Shown: positions 46,702-58,649 of the stretch, piece after piece
How positions within the stretch are numbered: position 1 is the first letter of the stretch
How the letters are laid out: each line of letters opens with the position of its first letter
NCBI GenBank assembly: GCA_037576195.1
Contig: CM075103.1
Span: forward strand, 31,270,723-31,334,722
From: Phytoseiulus persimilis
Lineage: Eukaryota; Arthropoda; Arachnida; Mesostigmata; Phytoseiidae
Length of the DNA stretch: 64,000 bases
Direction: 5' to 3'
The notes under the pieces: generated by a model
What the model saw: the letters and a program-made list of their open reading frames with translations, nothing else
What the model was told of the DNA's origin: nothing
The model's database searches: none
Translations under genes and position numbers: made by a program

Positions 46702-48494
46702 TTAGTGTTGAGCCTGCGGATGTGGTTGCTGTGCGGGGCCGCCTTGGTTACCGATGCCGCCAGTGCTCTGGCGAGGGGGGCCTGACCTCTGCGGCCTGCC
46801 ATTGAAGTCGCGTCGGCCGCCGCCACCGCCGTTTGACATCGGCCTCCGATCACCTCCTCCCCGCTGACCGTTGTTCAGATTCCTGTTTCCCTTCAATCCA
46901 CCGAGTTGCCGCGATTTCTTCTCTTCAAGGTTGAGCTTCACCATCTTGCCGTCGATTTCCCAGGTCGCTCCGCTTCGACCGTCCTCAAGAGCCTTCTGTG
47001 CTGTGTCCGAGGAGTCGAAGATGACGAAGCCAAAGTTTGTGGTGTCCTTCCTAGAGCCGGCAGTCCCACCGCCAACGTTCTTAGATGAGGAAAGGCGGAA
47101 ATCTTGAACTTTCCCGTATTTTGAGAAGATCTCGATCAAGGCTTTCTCGGTGACGTCCAGAGGAATGTTACCGACGAACAACTGCAGATTGTCGGGCACG
47201 TGCGGTTTGCTAGTTGGAGAGGTTTCTTCGTCTTTGGGATGAGAAGCATGTCCGGGCGAGTCTTTTTTCGGCGGTGTCGGTCCGGAATTCGTTCCGTTCG
47301 ATCGGCTGTTGTTGCCCCGATGTTGCGGTCTCTGGGAGACGCCTTGCGTCGGTGCTGCGCCTCCGAAAGTGGAGGTGGCGGTTGCAGGAGGTCCGAACGA
47401 GGGTTGGGTGGTAGCGGGTGGCGATACGGGATCAGTAGTCTGAAAAGTGCAATCCGTGGATGAGACGATTTCCTCGTGCGATTAGTCGGATCGATTCCAA
47501 GCGAGGTACAAACAGAATTTAGGGATCGAGCGAACGAATGAATGCGCGGTCTCGTCAGTCACTCGCATGCTCAAGCAGACTAAGTTACTCTACACACCTT
47601 CTTCTTCTGTACCATCTGGCTCCAGCTGCGATGAGAAGCGTTCGAGGTTTCCTGAGCGGCAGCTGAGGCGGGCGTTCCACCAGACGTCTGAGTTGAAACT
47701 GGGGAGCTCGTCGGCGTGACCTGCGCCGCTTGGGTGGCAGGAGTTTGCGTAGCCATGGAGTTATCCCACTGATTATCTTCCTTCACGGAAGCTGAAGCCG
47801 GAGCGGGTTCCGGCGCGTGTTCACCGTTCAGGGTCACGTGCTCGATGCCGCTACCGCCGTTGAAGATGGGCTGCTCGTGAGCCTGTTCATCCTGAGCGAA
47901 CTTGCTGTTGGTCGCGTCGTCAACTTCCTCCTCGTCGTCGAATACCTGATCCTGGTAGCGAAAAATGTCGTTTCGCACGTAATACTTGCGAGCTGACAAC
48001 TGCACCAGGATGAAGGTCTGCATGAAGCGTCGCATCGGCCCACCTTGGTTGGTGAGCTGACCGGCTACTTGGACGACGACCATTTTATTCTCAGATTCTT
48101 GAGCGTCGACGTAGTGGATTTTAGCATAGCACTCGCGGAAGTTCAAATCCATAATCGCTCGATGGATGTCCTGCTGTCCCCTGACCGACTTCGATGGGGA
48201 GTCTATGCTTCCGTGGATGAATTCGCTCTCATCGTTGTAGAACCTGCGATTTCAGTTCGAAGTTGGATGGGGATAACTTGCGAGTGATATGAGGAGACAG
48301 ACGACATTAATCTTCCAAAACTGAAATCTCGAAGCCGAGCTGTACCTGTGCAAGTGTACGGGCGAGTTGTGCAGGATCGTGTAATACTGGCGCACGAACT
48401 CGCGGGCCACCCGGTTCGCGTCCGGTCCTTCAGTCGGGTTGGCGGGAGGAGCCTGGGCAGCTGCGTTGATTCCGTTTCCACCTCCCATCACCAT
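46702..48494 (-). CDS. G3BP: Ras GTPase-activating protein-binding protein (G3BP / Rasputin)
   Basis: Three exons, 48494-48346, 48243-47598 and 47439-46702, give 510 residues. The product is a cytoplasmic RNA-binding scaffold that nucleates stress granules. The N-terminal NTF2-like domain (about residues 20-145) carries the family signatures REFVRQYYTILHNSP, LHR then FYNDES across the first splice, GPMRRFMQTFILV and YYVRNDIFRYQDQVFDDEEE, followed by the acidic stretch. A long low-complexity middle (E/P/Q/T/S) leads to an RRM (about 348-440) with RNP2 LFVGNI and RNP1 NFGFVIF, then an RGG-type tail (GQRGGGDRR). This is the full G3BP architecture. The introns are 102 and 158 bases, both GT-AG. 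The ATG sits directly after a pyrimidine-rich acceptor (AACAAAG), so the leader is spliced from an untranslated exon ending at 49941. Confidence 0.97.
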
Positions 48495-50012
48495 CTTTGT
48501 TGAAAAAGTAGAGGACTGGTAGAACTTGACAAAATCGACAACACTGAGTCTGAGGAGCTCAGATCAAAACAACGCTGTAACCCACAAAGAAAAAATGCTT
48601 CTGTTAATTCGGGAACCGAATGAGCCGCACGGTCGGGGTTTCGCTAGGAAGGAGGATGAACAGGTCGAATTTCGCGGAAATAAAGGCGCAGAGCTCAAAT
48701 TAATCATGATTCAAATTCATCAGTGTGATTCGTAATGCCTCATCAGCGCACCACTCGATTCGACTAGAAGATTAGTTCTGTCTAACAGCTGTTCATTAGA
48801 GAACATCGATATCCACGATCATTGCGGTGTATCACTGCAGGCGAGTTGAATCCATTTTATTCCGCGGATAAGGCTCTCGTCAGCGAGGTTGAATGGGAAT
48901 TCCCGCGCACTTCGAGCCGGTTCCAACGAGAATATATGGGACCGAACAGACGGGATAGTGGGAACATCGATTCGACGCATGCTCTTGCCGTATGCGATGC
49001 AACGACAACGAACACGCTCATTGGGAACGAGAGCTTTCGAATCGGACTCAATAGGAGCACCATTGTTCGCAGCGGTAGTTCGTTCCAAGGGGCGTCGGTG
49101 ATTCGTAATCCAAAATTTCATCGCCATCATGCAGACACACTCCGAGAGAACGATTCGGCTGACGAGTGAGCGACCGGCAATCGAACGGAGAGATTGGGAA
49201 ACTCGCGAACAGCTCATGTGAAAATTTCGGCTCCTCTGCCGGCAGACTCCATTCAGCAAACATACCGTGCACGCGCCCGGAAGCGCTTCCTTGCACGTTG
49301 ATCCCGATCGGAACTACGATTGACGGGGCACAAATCGCCGAAAACTTTTCAGAACGCGTCGTAATGAGTCAGGGAATTGCGTTTCAACCGTTCGGAGGCG
49401 AGCGCGTTGTTTGGGTCTGCGGCGGCTACGAGCGTAAACCGGTGGGGCGCGTGTTACCATCTAAGGAGTTGGCTTTTCAACTTCGGACAACGTCCGGAGC
49501 TTGCTTCGCAACGTGAATCTTGCCAGTGGAGCACTCTCGTCGGTTTGCACGCTCCGAACAGCGTTCGGAAACCGAAAAAAGAACGTCGGAGCTGAGATGC
49601 GTGGGCAAAGACTCAGCACGGACACCATCATCCACAACGAGTCACGCCGCACATAGGCGGGCATTTTTCGAGATTTTCCACTCGCCGTGAAGTCGGCATT
49701 GCTGCGCAAAGTTGTTTATCAGACCGACAGCATCTTCGAACATGAATGCTTCTTTAAAACCGACCACTCATCACTGTCACGTTAGGCCTACGGTTTCTAG
49801 ATGCTTCTGAGCACCCATCCGAGCCCTCTGTTGTTTTGAGGCTCGCAAAGCACTCTCCGGACGGCTTGCCATCGATACACGCGATATCATTCAAGGAGAA
49901 TCGCTAAATAGCCAAAAATTAACAAGAATGTTGTACTCACGCGTAGCCGGCGGTAGTATAGATGGTCTGTTGCGAGACGAGGGAAGAACCAACACTCCAG
50001 GCGTTGTTAAGG
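48495..50012 (-). promoter_or_regulatory. G3BP untranslated first exon and leader intron
   Basis: A minus-strand donor (CTACGC|GTGAGTACAAC, exon end 49941) pairs with the acceptor next to the G3BP ATG, defining a leader intron of about 1.45 kb. The intron contains no recognised gene. The untranslated exon probably starts between 49980 and 50030, beside the CTCF-like and E2F-like sites. Confidence 0.5.
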
Positions 50013-50026
50013 GCGCCCTCTGGTGG
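50013..50026 (-). promoter_or_regulatory. CTCF consensus match
   Basis: CCACCAGAGGGCGC on the minus strand fits the 14-position CTCF core CCASYAGRKGGCRS at every position. It lies about 70 bases upstream of the G3BP leader-exon donor. CTCF is conserved in most bilaterians; binding here is inferred. Confidence 0.55.
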
Positions 50027-50039
50027 CTGAGTTTGAATT

Positions 50040-50051
50040 TTTGGCGCGAAA
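50040..50051. promoter_or_regulatory. E2F-like palindrome TTTGGCGCGAAA
   Basis: A two-sided E2F/DP consensus (TTTSSCGC read on both strands), 13 bases from the CTCF-like site. It suggests a CpG-rich, possibly bidirectional promoter for G3BP and whatever lies to the right. Confidence 0.45.
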
Positions 50052-50059
50052 AATGCTCA

Positions 50060-53000
50060 ACGTGCAAGCTGTTTTTGCACGAAACTCAAGTGGAGTCGAT
50101 GTGAACTCTGGATGGGTAGAGCTTCTCCGAGATCTCGAGCGGCAGCACCGTGGACCAGGGACAACTTTGAAACCAGCGAAGGGGGAACGATTCACAGCGC
50201 ACCGACCGACTCCAAGAGTCCACCGCGAAGCCAACACGAGTTCGTAAAACGACGAGAAGAGTTTCAATCTCACTGGAGGGGTGCGGTCTTTCGATTCTGG
50301 TCTGGACGAGTCGCTCTGTGGGCCCGAATGGATTCCGGTCATTGCTTATGAAGTCTCTGAGGAAGGGCGAGAACACGCTTGCCGGGGCGCTCCCAGTATC
50401 TGGCTAGCGAGGCTTGGTCCTCTCTCCATATCTCTGGAGCCCAGAGTCTCGTTTACGAATGAAATATCGATTTTCCGAGAATATCTGAAGAAGAGGTGAG
50501 GAATATTACAGAGCCCCGGTTCAAATTCAGCGAACGCGCCCGCATGCCTGCCCCCGCAGCCACTGGTCTCGGAGCGACCAGTCTGAACAACCGAGTAACT
50601 GATAGATCTTTGGAATGCTCGACTCCGTCTCAATGCTCTGATGCTCTTCGCGTTTGAGATAGGGCCGCTTGTTCTCCAGTCGATCGCTGAGCGCAGATTG
50701 CAACTCAAGCATTTCAGTTTACCTGATCGGTCCCTAATCAGTGTTTCCGTGAACACTGTGCTCCAACACGCAGCGCTTTTCGCGGGAACAGTTATATACA
50801 AGAGAGACACAAACACGAGTTGTCTCGTGACGTTTCAATCGAATACATCATTGCTGACTCTACTCATGTGCCGTGTGTGTACAGTACACATCCCTGACGA
50901 CTGGTACGCGGGAGAGGTGAAGAATATTACTATATCCATCTGATTGGTGGCGCGAAACACGTCGATTCGTCTGCTCAACGAGCCCGATCCATGTCAGCTC
51001 TGCGATCAATGTATTTGGAAGATATTCATTCTCAAGAAAGGAGTCAGCGGAGGGAGCTATGCCAGCCGAGTGTGCGTCGGGAATTCGCACACGTTTTCCT
51101 GGAGGATGAGATAGAAGAATGATTTATACTCCATTTATGCCAAATTCATGCCTTGCACCAGCTGTAGGGCGAACCAACAAGTCTCGAAACATTCAAGCCG
51201 ACAAGCTGCCGACCGAAGGTCTCTGCGTTCATCCCGCTATCACGAAAAGAGTCGAATCTTCCTGATACTCCAGTTTCTCGATTCTACGAATATCCACCTT
51301 CCTTCATCCTGAAATCGTCTCGGAAACAAAGTTCGAATGAGCCCGATTGGGAGGGGAGCACATTCCCTGAAACGTAATCAAGTTGAGCTCAATACGGATC
51401 GTGATCAATTCGAGCAATCCCAGTCGACAGAGAGAAACAGTGTGGCGAAGCGGACGGAAAGCGCGCAAGGAATTCATATCTGCGAAGGGAATCGACAACA
51501 GTGATTCGATTTATAAGATCATGAAAGCCACAGAATAGGAAACGTCTCCCTGGCGATCACCTGAACGGCGAGTGAAGTCGTTCGCTGTGTGATCGAGAAG
51601 AGATTCTGGCTTTGCAGCTGAATTTTATTGAAGTTCGAGCCCTGGAAGTGCAATACTGCCATGGAAATCTGAGGCGAAATTCTCTACCAGGGCTAGAGCT
51701 ATTCGAGAGAGATTTGGAGATGCCGATTCGAAGCGTCGATTCCGAGATCGTTCCGACCATATTTGTTGAAGTCCGTGGACCCGTGTATTCGAGGTTGGAG
51801 CCCGCGTTCTCGAGGCCGGACTCTCGAAGCTGAGCCCGGGTAATTAACCCGGTCCGGTCTGACACTCGGATATTGGCGACCCCTAGTTCTGGCCGAGCAA
51901 CAGGCGGCGTTATCGAGTAGAACTAGAGGGCTTTAAACAGATGTGAATAATTCACTCAATCAGGAGGGAGGAAACCGGAACTATCTTACATGCTGCCATA
52001 CACCTCAAGTCAGTTGTCACGGATTGGAGGAACAGCACGGTCGACGGAGCCGGTCACGTCAAAGAAGGTGGTTCCAGGACCTGACAACGATAACTGGGAG
52101 GCTAGAGAATGGCGGTCTTCGGACTGCTTGCGAGCCGACAGATAAGGGGGCGCAGAGGCGAGGACTCGACTGGGACTCAGTCTCAATATTTCGCCAGCGC
52201 CGTCGAGCCGAGAATCGGGCCCAAGACCAAGAACTGTGTCTCCAGGAAAGCATCGTGTGCACAGAACAATCAGCCCGATCGGCCGAGTTTTGGGACAACG
52301 TCCTCTGGGCTGAGAGAGCGGGCTGCATTGATCATGAGAGTCAAGATACTCTGTTGGTGGAATAATTCCGTCGCTTATTTATTACGACAGGTCCGCTCAA
52401 ATTTTACATGCGTTCTCAATCTGACTGTATCATCAATCTTCATACATTGGTATGCATAGAACTTCCACTTGGGTCAAGAGGTTCCAGGATATCGCTTCGT
52501 TACTTTACGGGGTTGCTTGTGGAGGTCACATCTTGAGCTGGTATATTTCCTGCTCAACCAGCGCCGATAAAATTCCCCGTTTCTGATAATATAGAGAATT
52601 TATTTTCATATATTACTCTGGAATCCGTCTTCTGATCAGTTCGTTCTCTGTTCCCGATTTTTGTTCGCTCCGTTCCCTCAAGCTTTGAATGAGGGCTGCC
52701 TCGATGAAGAGCAATCGAGGGGGGTCTCGAGTGTAGTTTGCGACGATTGTAATGGTTCGCCATACGAAATTTCGTGACGAAACTCCCACAACAGGTACAC
52801 ACTATCTTTCGCTCTCTCCCTCTGGATCCGATTTCAATTGTGGAGTGCTTATTGCACAGCCGGCACCGCGGCACTAGTTCGATATTAAGTAAGACTCTTA
52901 GATATTCCGCTCATAGCTCTCATGATTATATATTTTGTTGTTGTTCTTTGCTGATGAATGTACAGTTTTGTGAGGGTTTGGTGTGGTGTTTCTGTGTACA

Positions 53001-53155
53001 GCTTGTATTGGGTGAGGTGAAGGAGAAATGAACACATTTTATGAACATTATCATCATCATCTTTGAAACCGGGTTACGAAGTTGGAACGCTCGAATCAGT
53101 CCATGTGTAGCGGAGGTAGATAACGTGCCTCAGCCTGATCCTCCTACGTGAAGGT
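50060..53155. other. No supported gene; probable ARHGAP21-like 3' flank at right
   Basis: Short frames without domains. A minus-strand frame at 52874-52554 has CX2C and CX2C pairs (CRLCNK, CTCCGS) and could be a zinc-binding exon, but an AATAAA (52603-52598) falls inside it. That hexamer could equally end the transcript of the RhoGAP gene, whose stop is at 53156. Confidence 0.35.
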
Positions 53156-56100
53156 TCAGGTGGTGCTCCGGTGCATTTTCGGCTTCCGTTCGCTCGGAGT
53201 CCTGTTCAGACTCTTGTCGGCGGGCTGGTGACTGTGCGAGTGGCTTCCCGCGATCGTATGACGGCGTTCCAGACGAGATTTCTTGCGTTGACTGCCTTCG
53301 CGGTTGCGTTCCTCCGACTGGACAATTGCTGCGGAACGGATGGAGCGTTGGTAAGGGGGCAACCCGAAATCCGACCCGCAGTGAGGGCACGCAAAATCGA
53401 TCATTCCCGGAACTTCACAGACTTGCGAGTTCCTCCCGACAACGGTACTATTTTTAGGAGGGCATGACAGATTCGAACGCAGATTCGAAGAGCTCTCATT
53501 CCCATCAACTGAACTCTCCAACCAGAGCGAGGAAGACAGCGCTAGAATGGTTGAGGAGCTCACGGGTGTTGCACTCACCTTTGAGTATCTTTGACGAGTT
53601 GGGACTGTATACGACCCCGTATCGGTTTCCTCGATGCATGTTTTTCCCGCTACGGGTGCGTAACATGACCACATCTCCCTCCTTCTGCTCTACGCTGCAT
53701 GGAGGACCTGCGTTACGCAATGAATCTCTTTCGTCGATGCCGCTCGCTGGAGCCGCGTTCAGCGACGACAAGCAGCCCTCGACGTTCTGACTAGACTGGT
53801 TTTCTTTGTCTATGTTATCTGTTTTCGGGAAGAGAGATTGACTTTAGCATGGGAACCGACGGATCCTCGGAAGGGACGCGAAAAAACAACGATGAGAACA
53901 CGACTCAGGCTTACCATCACTGTTATCTCTGGTGAGCAGTGTAGCTTGACGCTTGACTTCTTGCCAACGCCGCTCAGTCTGCTCGCGGCTCATTTTCTGG
54001 TCGCGACTCCTGAAGGCTTTCTTCTCTAGAACTGCACGGGTTTCCTCCTCGAATACCTTGGCTTTCTCCTGCGCCAGAACCCTCCGCTCGTGGTATGACA
54101 TCGACATCGGGTCGTCCACACTGCTGGACAGTGAAGACAGCGGATCATCTGGAAATTTGGTTCTCCCCCTTGAGTCCGAATTCAAGCTTCGGCTTCCAGC
54201 AGCGGATGTCGTGGGCTGAGTGGTGGTCGATGAGAGTTCGACTCGAGCCCCGATCACAGCTCAGGAAATCAATGTGGCACGTACCCAGAAACGACGTCGA
54301 TGTTTTGCTCGGACTCGGTGGGAAGCTGCAGCTCAGACCACTTTCCTCGAGCACCGGACATTTTCCACATTCGAACGACAGAATTTTCTGCTTGACCGAC
54401 AAGATTGGAGTCGGCGTCCCGGGCAACAGAGAGAGTTTCGATGACAGTGTGCGGGAGAACGAGCCCTTCTTCTCTCGCCGTGAGAACCAGAGATTCCGAC
54501 GACGACGACCGAGGGCAAAGGGTCCAGGTCGATCAGGGTTGCGAGCACTGATGAAGGCTCTCCACAGCGTGAACTGCAAAGGATCAGAAGTCAGTCAGGG
54601 GGAGGTTCACGAGGGGGGGGGGGGGGGGGTCGGCCCTCAGACCGCAGAGAGCGCTGGGATTTCCACCGTTTCATCACAAGAACAACAGCAAGGAAGACTG
54701 ACCTGTAGAAAAGGTAGTCGGCGTAGGTTGATCAACGTTTCAGTGATGTGACACTGGTGCTGCATGTCGGAGATCATGGACAACATCGAACACTGACCGG
54801 TAGTGCTCGAATTCCGGACGAGAGTTGGACCCAGCACGATGCTCAAATTACGAGAGTCCATTTTATTGGTTTCGGATCGGGCCGCCACTCTCTGAAGGGG
54901 CATGCAGAAGTACCTCAGCGTCTCTAGATGCGCCGCGGGCAACTTCTGAATTAAAGCTCGGATCCCGCCCAAACGGTTGCGACAGTCAGGTATTTTGTCA
55001 ACGGCGATAAAATGGTGATATAGAGACGAGGTCAACAGCGGCTCGGGAAGGAGCCGGAAGAACGACTTCAGCAGCGACGTGACAACGTTCACGTCGGCCC
55101 ACTTCGAGTCGTTGAGGTTTATGTTTTTGCCGTTAGCCGAATTGACCACCTGTGTGAGGTGTTGCACCGCTGCGGAGTTTCCTGGCACCCGGTAGATACC
55201 CGTCACGTCGAGACCTTTGCTCTCAATGACGTTGCAGCAGTGAACGACTATCCACGGCACCAGGGGGTCCTCTGTGGACATTCGGCAGTTCTCGAGGGGA
55301 GCACCGATCGAGAGACCCTTGTCCTTCGAAATGGGGGCTCTGCTGAGCACCAGACTAGGCTCGTCGCCGACCGAGGCTCGTCGAGATTTCGATCTCTGAA
55401 CCGATGCACCCAAGCTGATTGATTTGTAACCTGGATGATTCCGGTGGTTTTTAAGAATCTTCGGTCGAACGCGGCAGCTCTTTCTATCACAGATGGTGCG
55501 ATTTTCATCGATTCCGAACAACCCGCGTTTATCACACCTGGAACAGAACGACATCAGCGCGAGGATCCCAACGCCGCGAAAGTCTCGGCGCGAAAATAAG
55601 CAAAGCACGAGATCAGAGGATCGAGATCATCAGAATGGGGAGCACACTCACTGCAAATATTATGCATGGTGACTGGAGTATCACATTGGATGAGGAACTC
55701 GTAGTCTGCATACGAGTCCCTCTCGGGACAGAGAGCGCAGTCGCGCACCATGGACGCAAACGCAGCCGATGCAGAGCTCAGTCGGAGCACGTTTTTCCGT
55801 CGTTTGGCGTAATCCAGAGTGGCGAAGTCCACACTGAGATGCGATTCGGTCGGATCGGTCAGCAGTCTGTTCAGAATCACATTTATGGAATCCTGCAAGC
55901 AACGTCGTTGAGAGGCGTTCCAAATTCCGAGTGGCTTCCGTCCGAGACGGGCTGTGCGGTACAACCCACCTTGTCTGTGACGATTTTGAGCACCAGGCGA
56001 CCATCAACCGTTTTCAGTCAAGACGTCGGCTGGCCTCCAGCTGTGGTCGAGCTTTTTGCCAACTTCTGGACATCGGAGCACCTTCACAGCACAGCCTCCA

Positions 56101-58643
56101 CCAACGGACTTTTCCGTGAAAAGCGTCTTAAGTTTCTTGAGAGTGGCACCAGGCGGAGGCGATGTAGTTCCTTTCTTGTCCGAGGCGACGCTGACTTTTT
56201 CGAATTGGGCTGTGCGGACTTGCACCGTGTTCGGGGGCGGTGACGCCATTCGCGTGAGTTCGCTGCGGTAGAGCTTGAGCTTCTCCATCGATCTCGCGAG
56301 GAAACCTTGGCCGCCTCGAAAAGCTGGAGTTTCGCGGCAACCGAAGTCGTGCCGGCGGGTGACGGCGGGCCCAGCGAGCTCAACGAAGACGAGCGGCTCT
56401 CTTCGTCTTTCTGCCCTGGTAACCGTTTAGAAGCTTTCTTGTTGTGCTTGCGGGTTTGTTCTTGTCTCGTCTCTTCTTGCGTTGCGGCTTCAGCGTAGAA
56501 TCCAACCGGGAAGGTACGGAGCACGAAGGCGGTATTGGTATACTAGCATACTTAATGACATCTCACTCTCTGCTCCGGAGACACTGCCTCCGGTTGTGCT
56601 CTCCGTGAGGGATACTGGAAAGCGAAAAAAACGGATGACGGTATCCGCCATTCGGATCAAGGTCTACAGTGGGAAAAGTCCCGGGGAGAACGGACGGCCG
56701 AGCGAAGGTCAACGAAGCCGCCTCACCGATAGAACAGGACACAGCCTCGTTCGCCGCGGCAGAGCTAATCGTCAGGATCGAGAAGGATCCGACGAATCTC
56801 GGCGTCTTGAGAGCGTGAAAATTTCCCGAATCTCTCGCGATATCGGGTGGCGTTGCTAACAGCAAACAACAACAAACTCGGGTGAGTTTCACTCGGTTTA
56901 CCCGAACGGCCATAATAGAGAGGTTAAAAATAGCCTCGACCTCGGGATAGACTCCGAGAGCTTTGAATTTGCTTGAAGCGTCATTTTACTAGCAGGCTCT
57001 TGCCTCGCTGTCTGAAGCGAGCGGGCGGATGCGGCAGCTCAAAGTCAGACTCGTGGGGCTGCACCCGGCGCTCGCAAAACAAGGGACGTCGCGGAGCAAC
57101 TCGAAACTAAGTCAACTCCGATCGATGACGGTGTTTACTCGCCGGGGCCTCGTTCACAGTGGAGCCGAAAGTGGACAGCCCGCTGCATGCACGACCCGCT
57201 CGCAGTCTGAAAGGCGCGCCTACTCACCGGTACTTTGGTTGATGGGTGAGCTATGGATGAGACTGTGATTTGGCAGAGACCTCGGCTGAGTTGAGTTACC
57301 TCTCTGGTAGGTACTGAGGTAGGGCCGGGGCGCGAGGGAGCTGCTTAGCCAGTGGGAACGTTGAGGCGGGCGGGGAACTCCCACGCCCGTCGCGTTCACC
57401 GACCGAGACAGATTCGAACCGAGCCCCGAGGCCCAAGACCACAACTGAGAGGATCGTCCGCTCCTGAAATCACCGTCACCTCCAGAACGGTCGAACTGGA
57501 AGCAACAGAGCCACGTTATCGTTCCGAGCCTCTCCGCCAGGGAAGGCGACCTTCATTCCGGCGATCGATATCCACATGAAGCGAGGGAATCCGATGCTTT
57601 CCGAGTTTCCCCGATTCGGAAAATCTCGAATGGAACGTGCGGGAAATCTGGGATCCTACTCACCAGAGGTGTATCTGAGCGACAAATCTCGAGTAGCTGT
57701 CAATGGGACGTCCTTCGTGGGCGACGATCCGGTCACCCGGTCGGAGCCCCGCGCTCTGATCGGCTCCTGATTCGCGCACTTCTCGAACCAGAACAGCGTC
57801 CAGAGGTTTGCCTTCTAACCACGATGGTTCTATAGGGGGGAGATTCGGAATTGAGAAAAGTTCCAGGACACTCAGAACGGAAGCATGTCAAGAGAATCTA
57901 CATCAAGAACTCTTCTGGAAGCTGCTCGACTCAGCGATCAAAAGCCGCCTCATCGGATCTGTCTATGACTCACGCGCCTCTCTTAGCGTCTTGAACTCTG
58001 CGCAAGTTAGCCACAGAGCTTGTCAAGTCTAATCAGGGAGTGTCTAACGGTTTCTGATTCGGGCCATTAGGTGTATTTAGGGCTCTTCTGATCCGAATCC
58101 GGAGAGGCACTTACCGACATCCTTGGGTCGTATGCCCAAAGCTGTAGCAATCTGTAAGGGCAGAAGATATTCATGAAGATGCTCAATTCTCCGTGGACAA
58201 CGAGATCAATCATTAGGAGCGATGGAACGCCGCGGAGACACGAGTGTTTGCTCGAGCATTTTGGAAAGCGGAGCCCATCGACCTCTGAAAAAACTAGGGC
58301 TTCGGCCCCTGACGAGGCGCAGTGAGATCCGCGCCCGGGAAAGTTCCCGGAAAGTCGAAAGACGTCCCTCTCGTGGAGCTTCGTCCGACACGACCGTTAC
58401 ATTGAAGTTCAGAAGCCCTCGAACCTTGTGAATATCAGACGGGTAGACGACGACGTTCCTCAACGTGAAGCCGAATCCTTCAGCGCGCTTTTCAATCTTG
58501 ACGCAGCGACTCCGCTTCCACCGAACAACCCCGTCTTCGACTTCATCCTCTTCGTCCTCCTCAGGAGTCGCTTCGTCGGCTCCTCCTGGGGCTCCGCTGT
58601 CGGTGACCTCGCTGACACTGCCTTCAGAGCTCCGTGTATCATG
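53156..58643 (-). CDS. ARHGAP21: ARHGAP21/23-type PDZ-PH-RhoGAP protein (5' end not found)
   Basis: Exons on the minus strand: 58643-58425, 58151-58115, 57766-57664, 57463-57228, 56487-56306, one or more uncertain exons down to 55970, 55892-55652, part of 55537-55431, 55430-54703, 54573-54285, 54148-53915, 53818-53579, 53508-53156; most junction phases agree. The order is a PDZ domain (EGFGFTLRNVVVYPSD, then SAGLRPGDRIVAHEGRPI), low complexity, a PH domain (SWRPADV, RLVLKIVTDK, LDYAKRRKNVLRL, YEFLIQC), and a complete RhoGAP domain with the arginine-finger loop TGIYRVPG, SLLKSFFRLLPEPLL and RNLSIVLGPTLVR. This layout and the motif wording match vertebrate ARHGAP21/23 and fly RhoGAP19D, which switch off Rho-family GTPases (Cdc42/RhoA) at Golgi or cell-cortex membranes. 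C-terminal exons include a CPHCG pair and RRHTIAGS. The starting ATG exon must lie beyond 58643. Confidence 0.9.
54613..54629. repeat. G17 homopolymer in RhoGAP-gene intron
   Basis: Seventeen consecutive G on the plus strand (C on the transcript) in the 129-base intron between 54703 and 54573, about 39 bases before the acceptor. Confidence 0.9.
58115..58151 (-). CDS. 37-base microexon in the PDZ domain
   Basis: Flanked by a very strong acceptor (TCTTCTGCCCTTACAG) and donor (CG|GTAAGT), it encodes IATALGIRPKDV plus one base. Its phases (in 0, out 1) match the preceding exon (out 0) and the following exon (in 1), completing the PDZ domain between the FGFTLR strand and the AGLRPGDRI segment. 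Confidence 0.75.
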
Positions 58644-58649
58644 CTGGAA

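Noticed and set aside
54095..54751. Plus-strand frame of 218 codons
   Set aside because: It is the antisense shadow of RhoGAP exons and introns; the minus-strand exons have phase-consistent splice sites and conserved domains.
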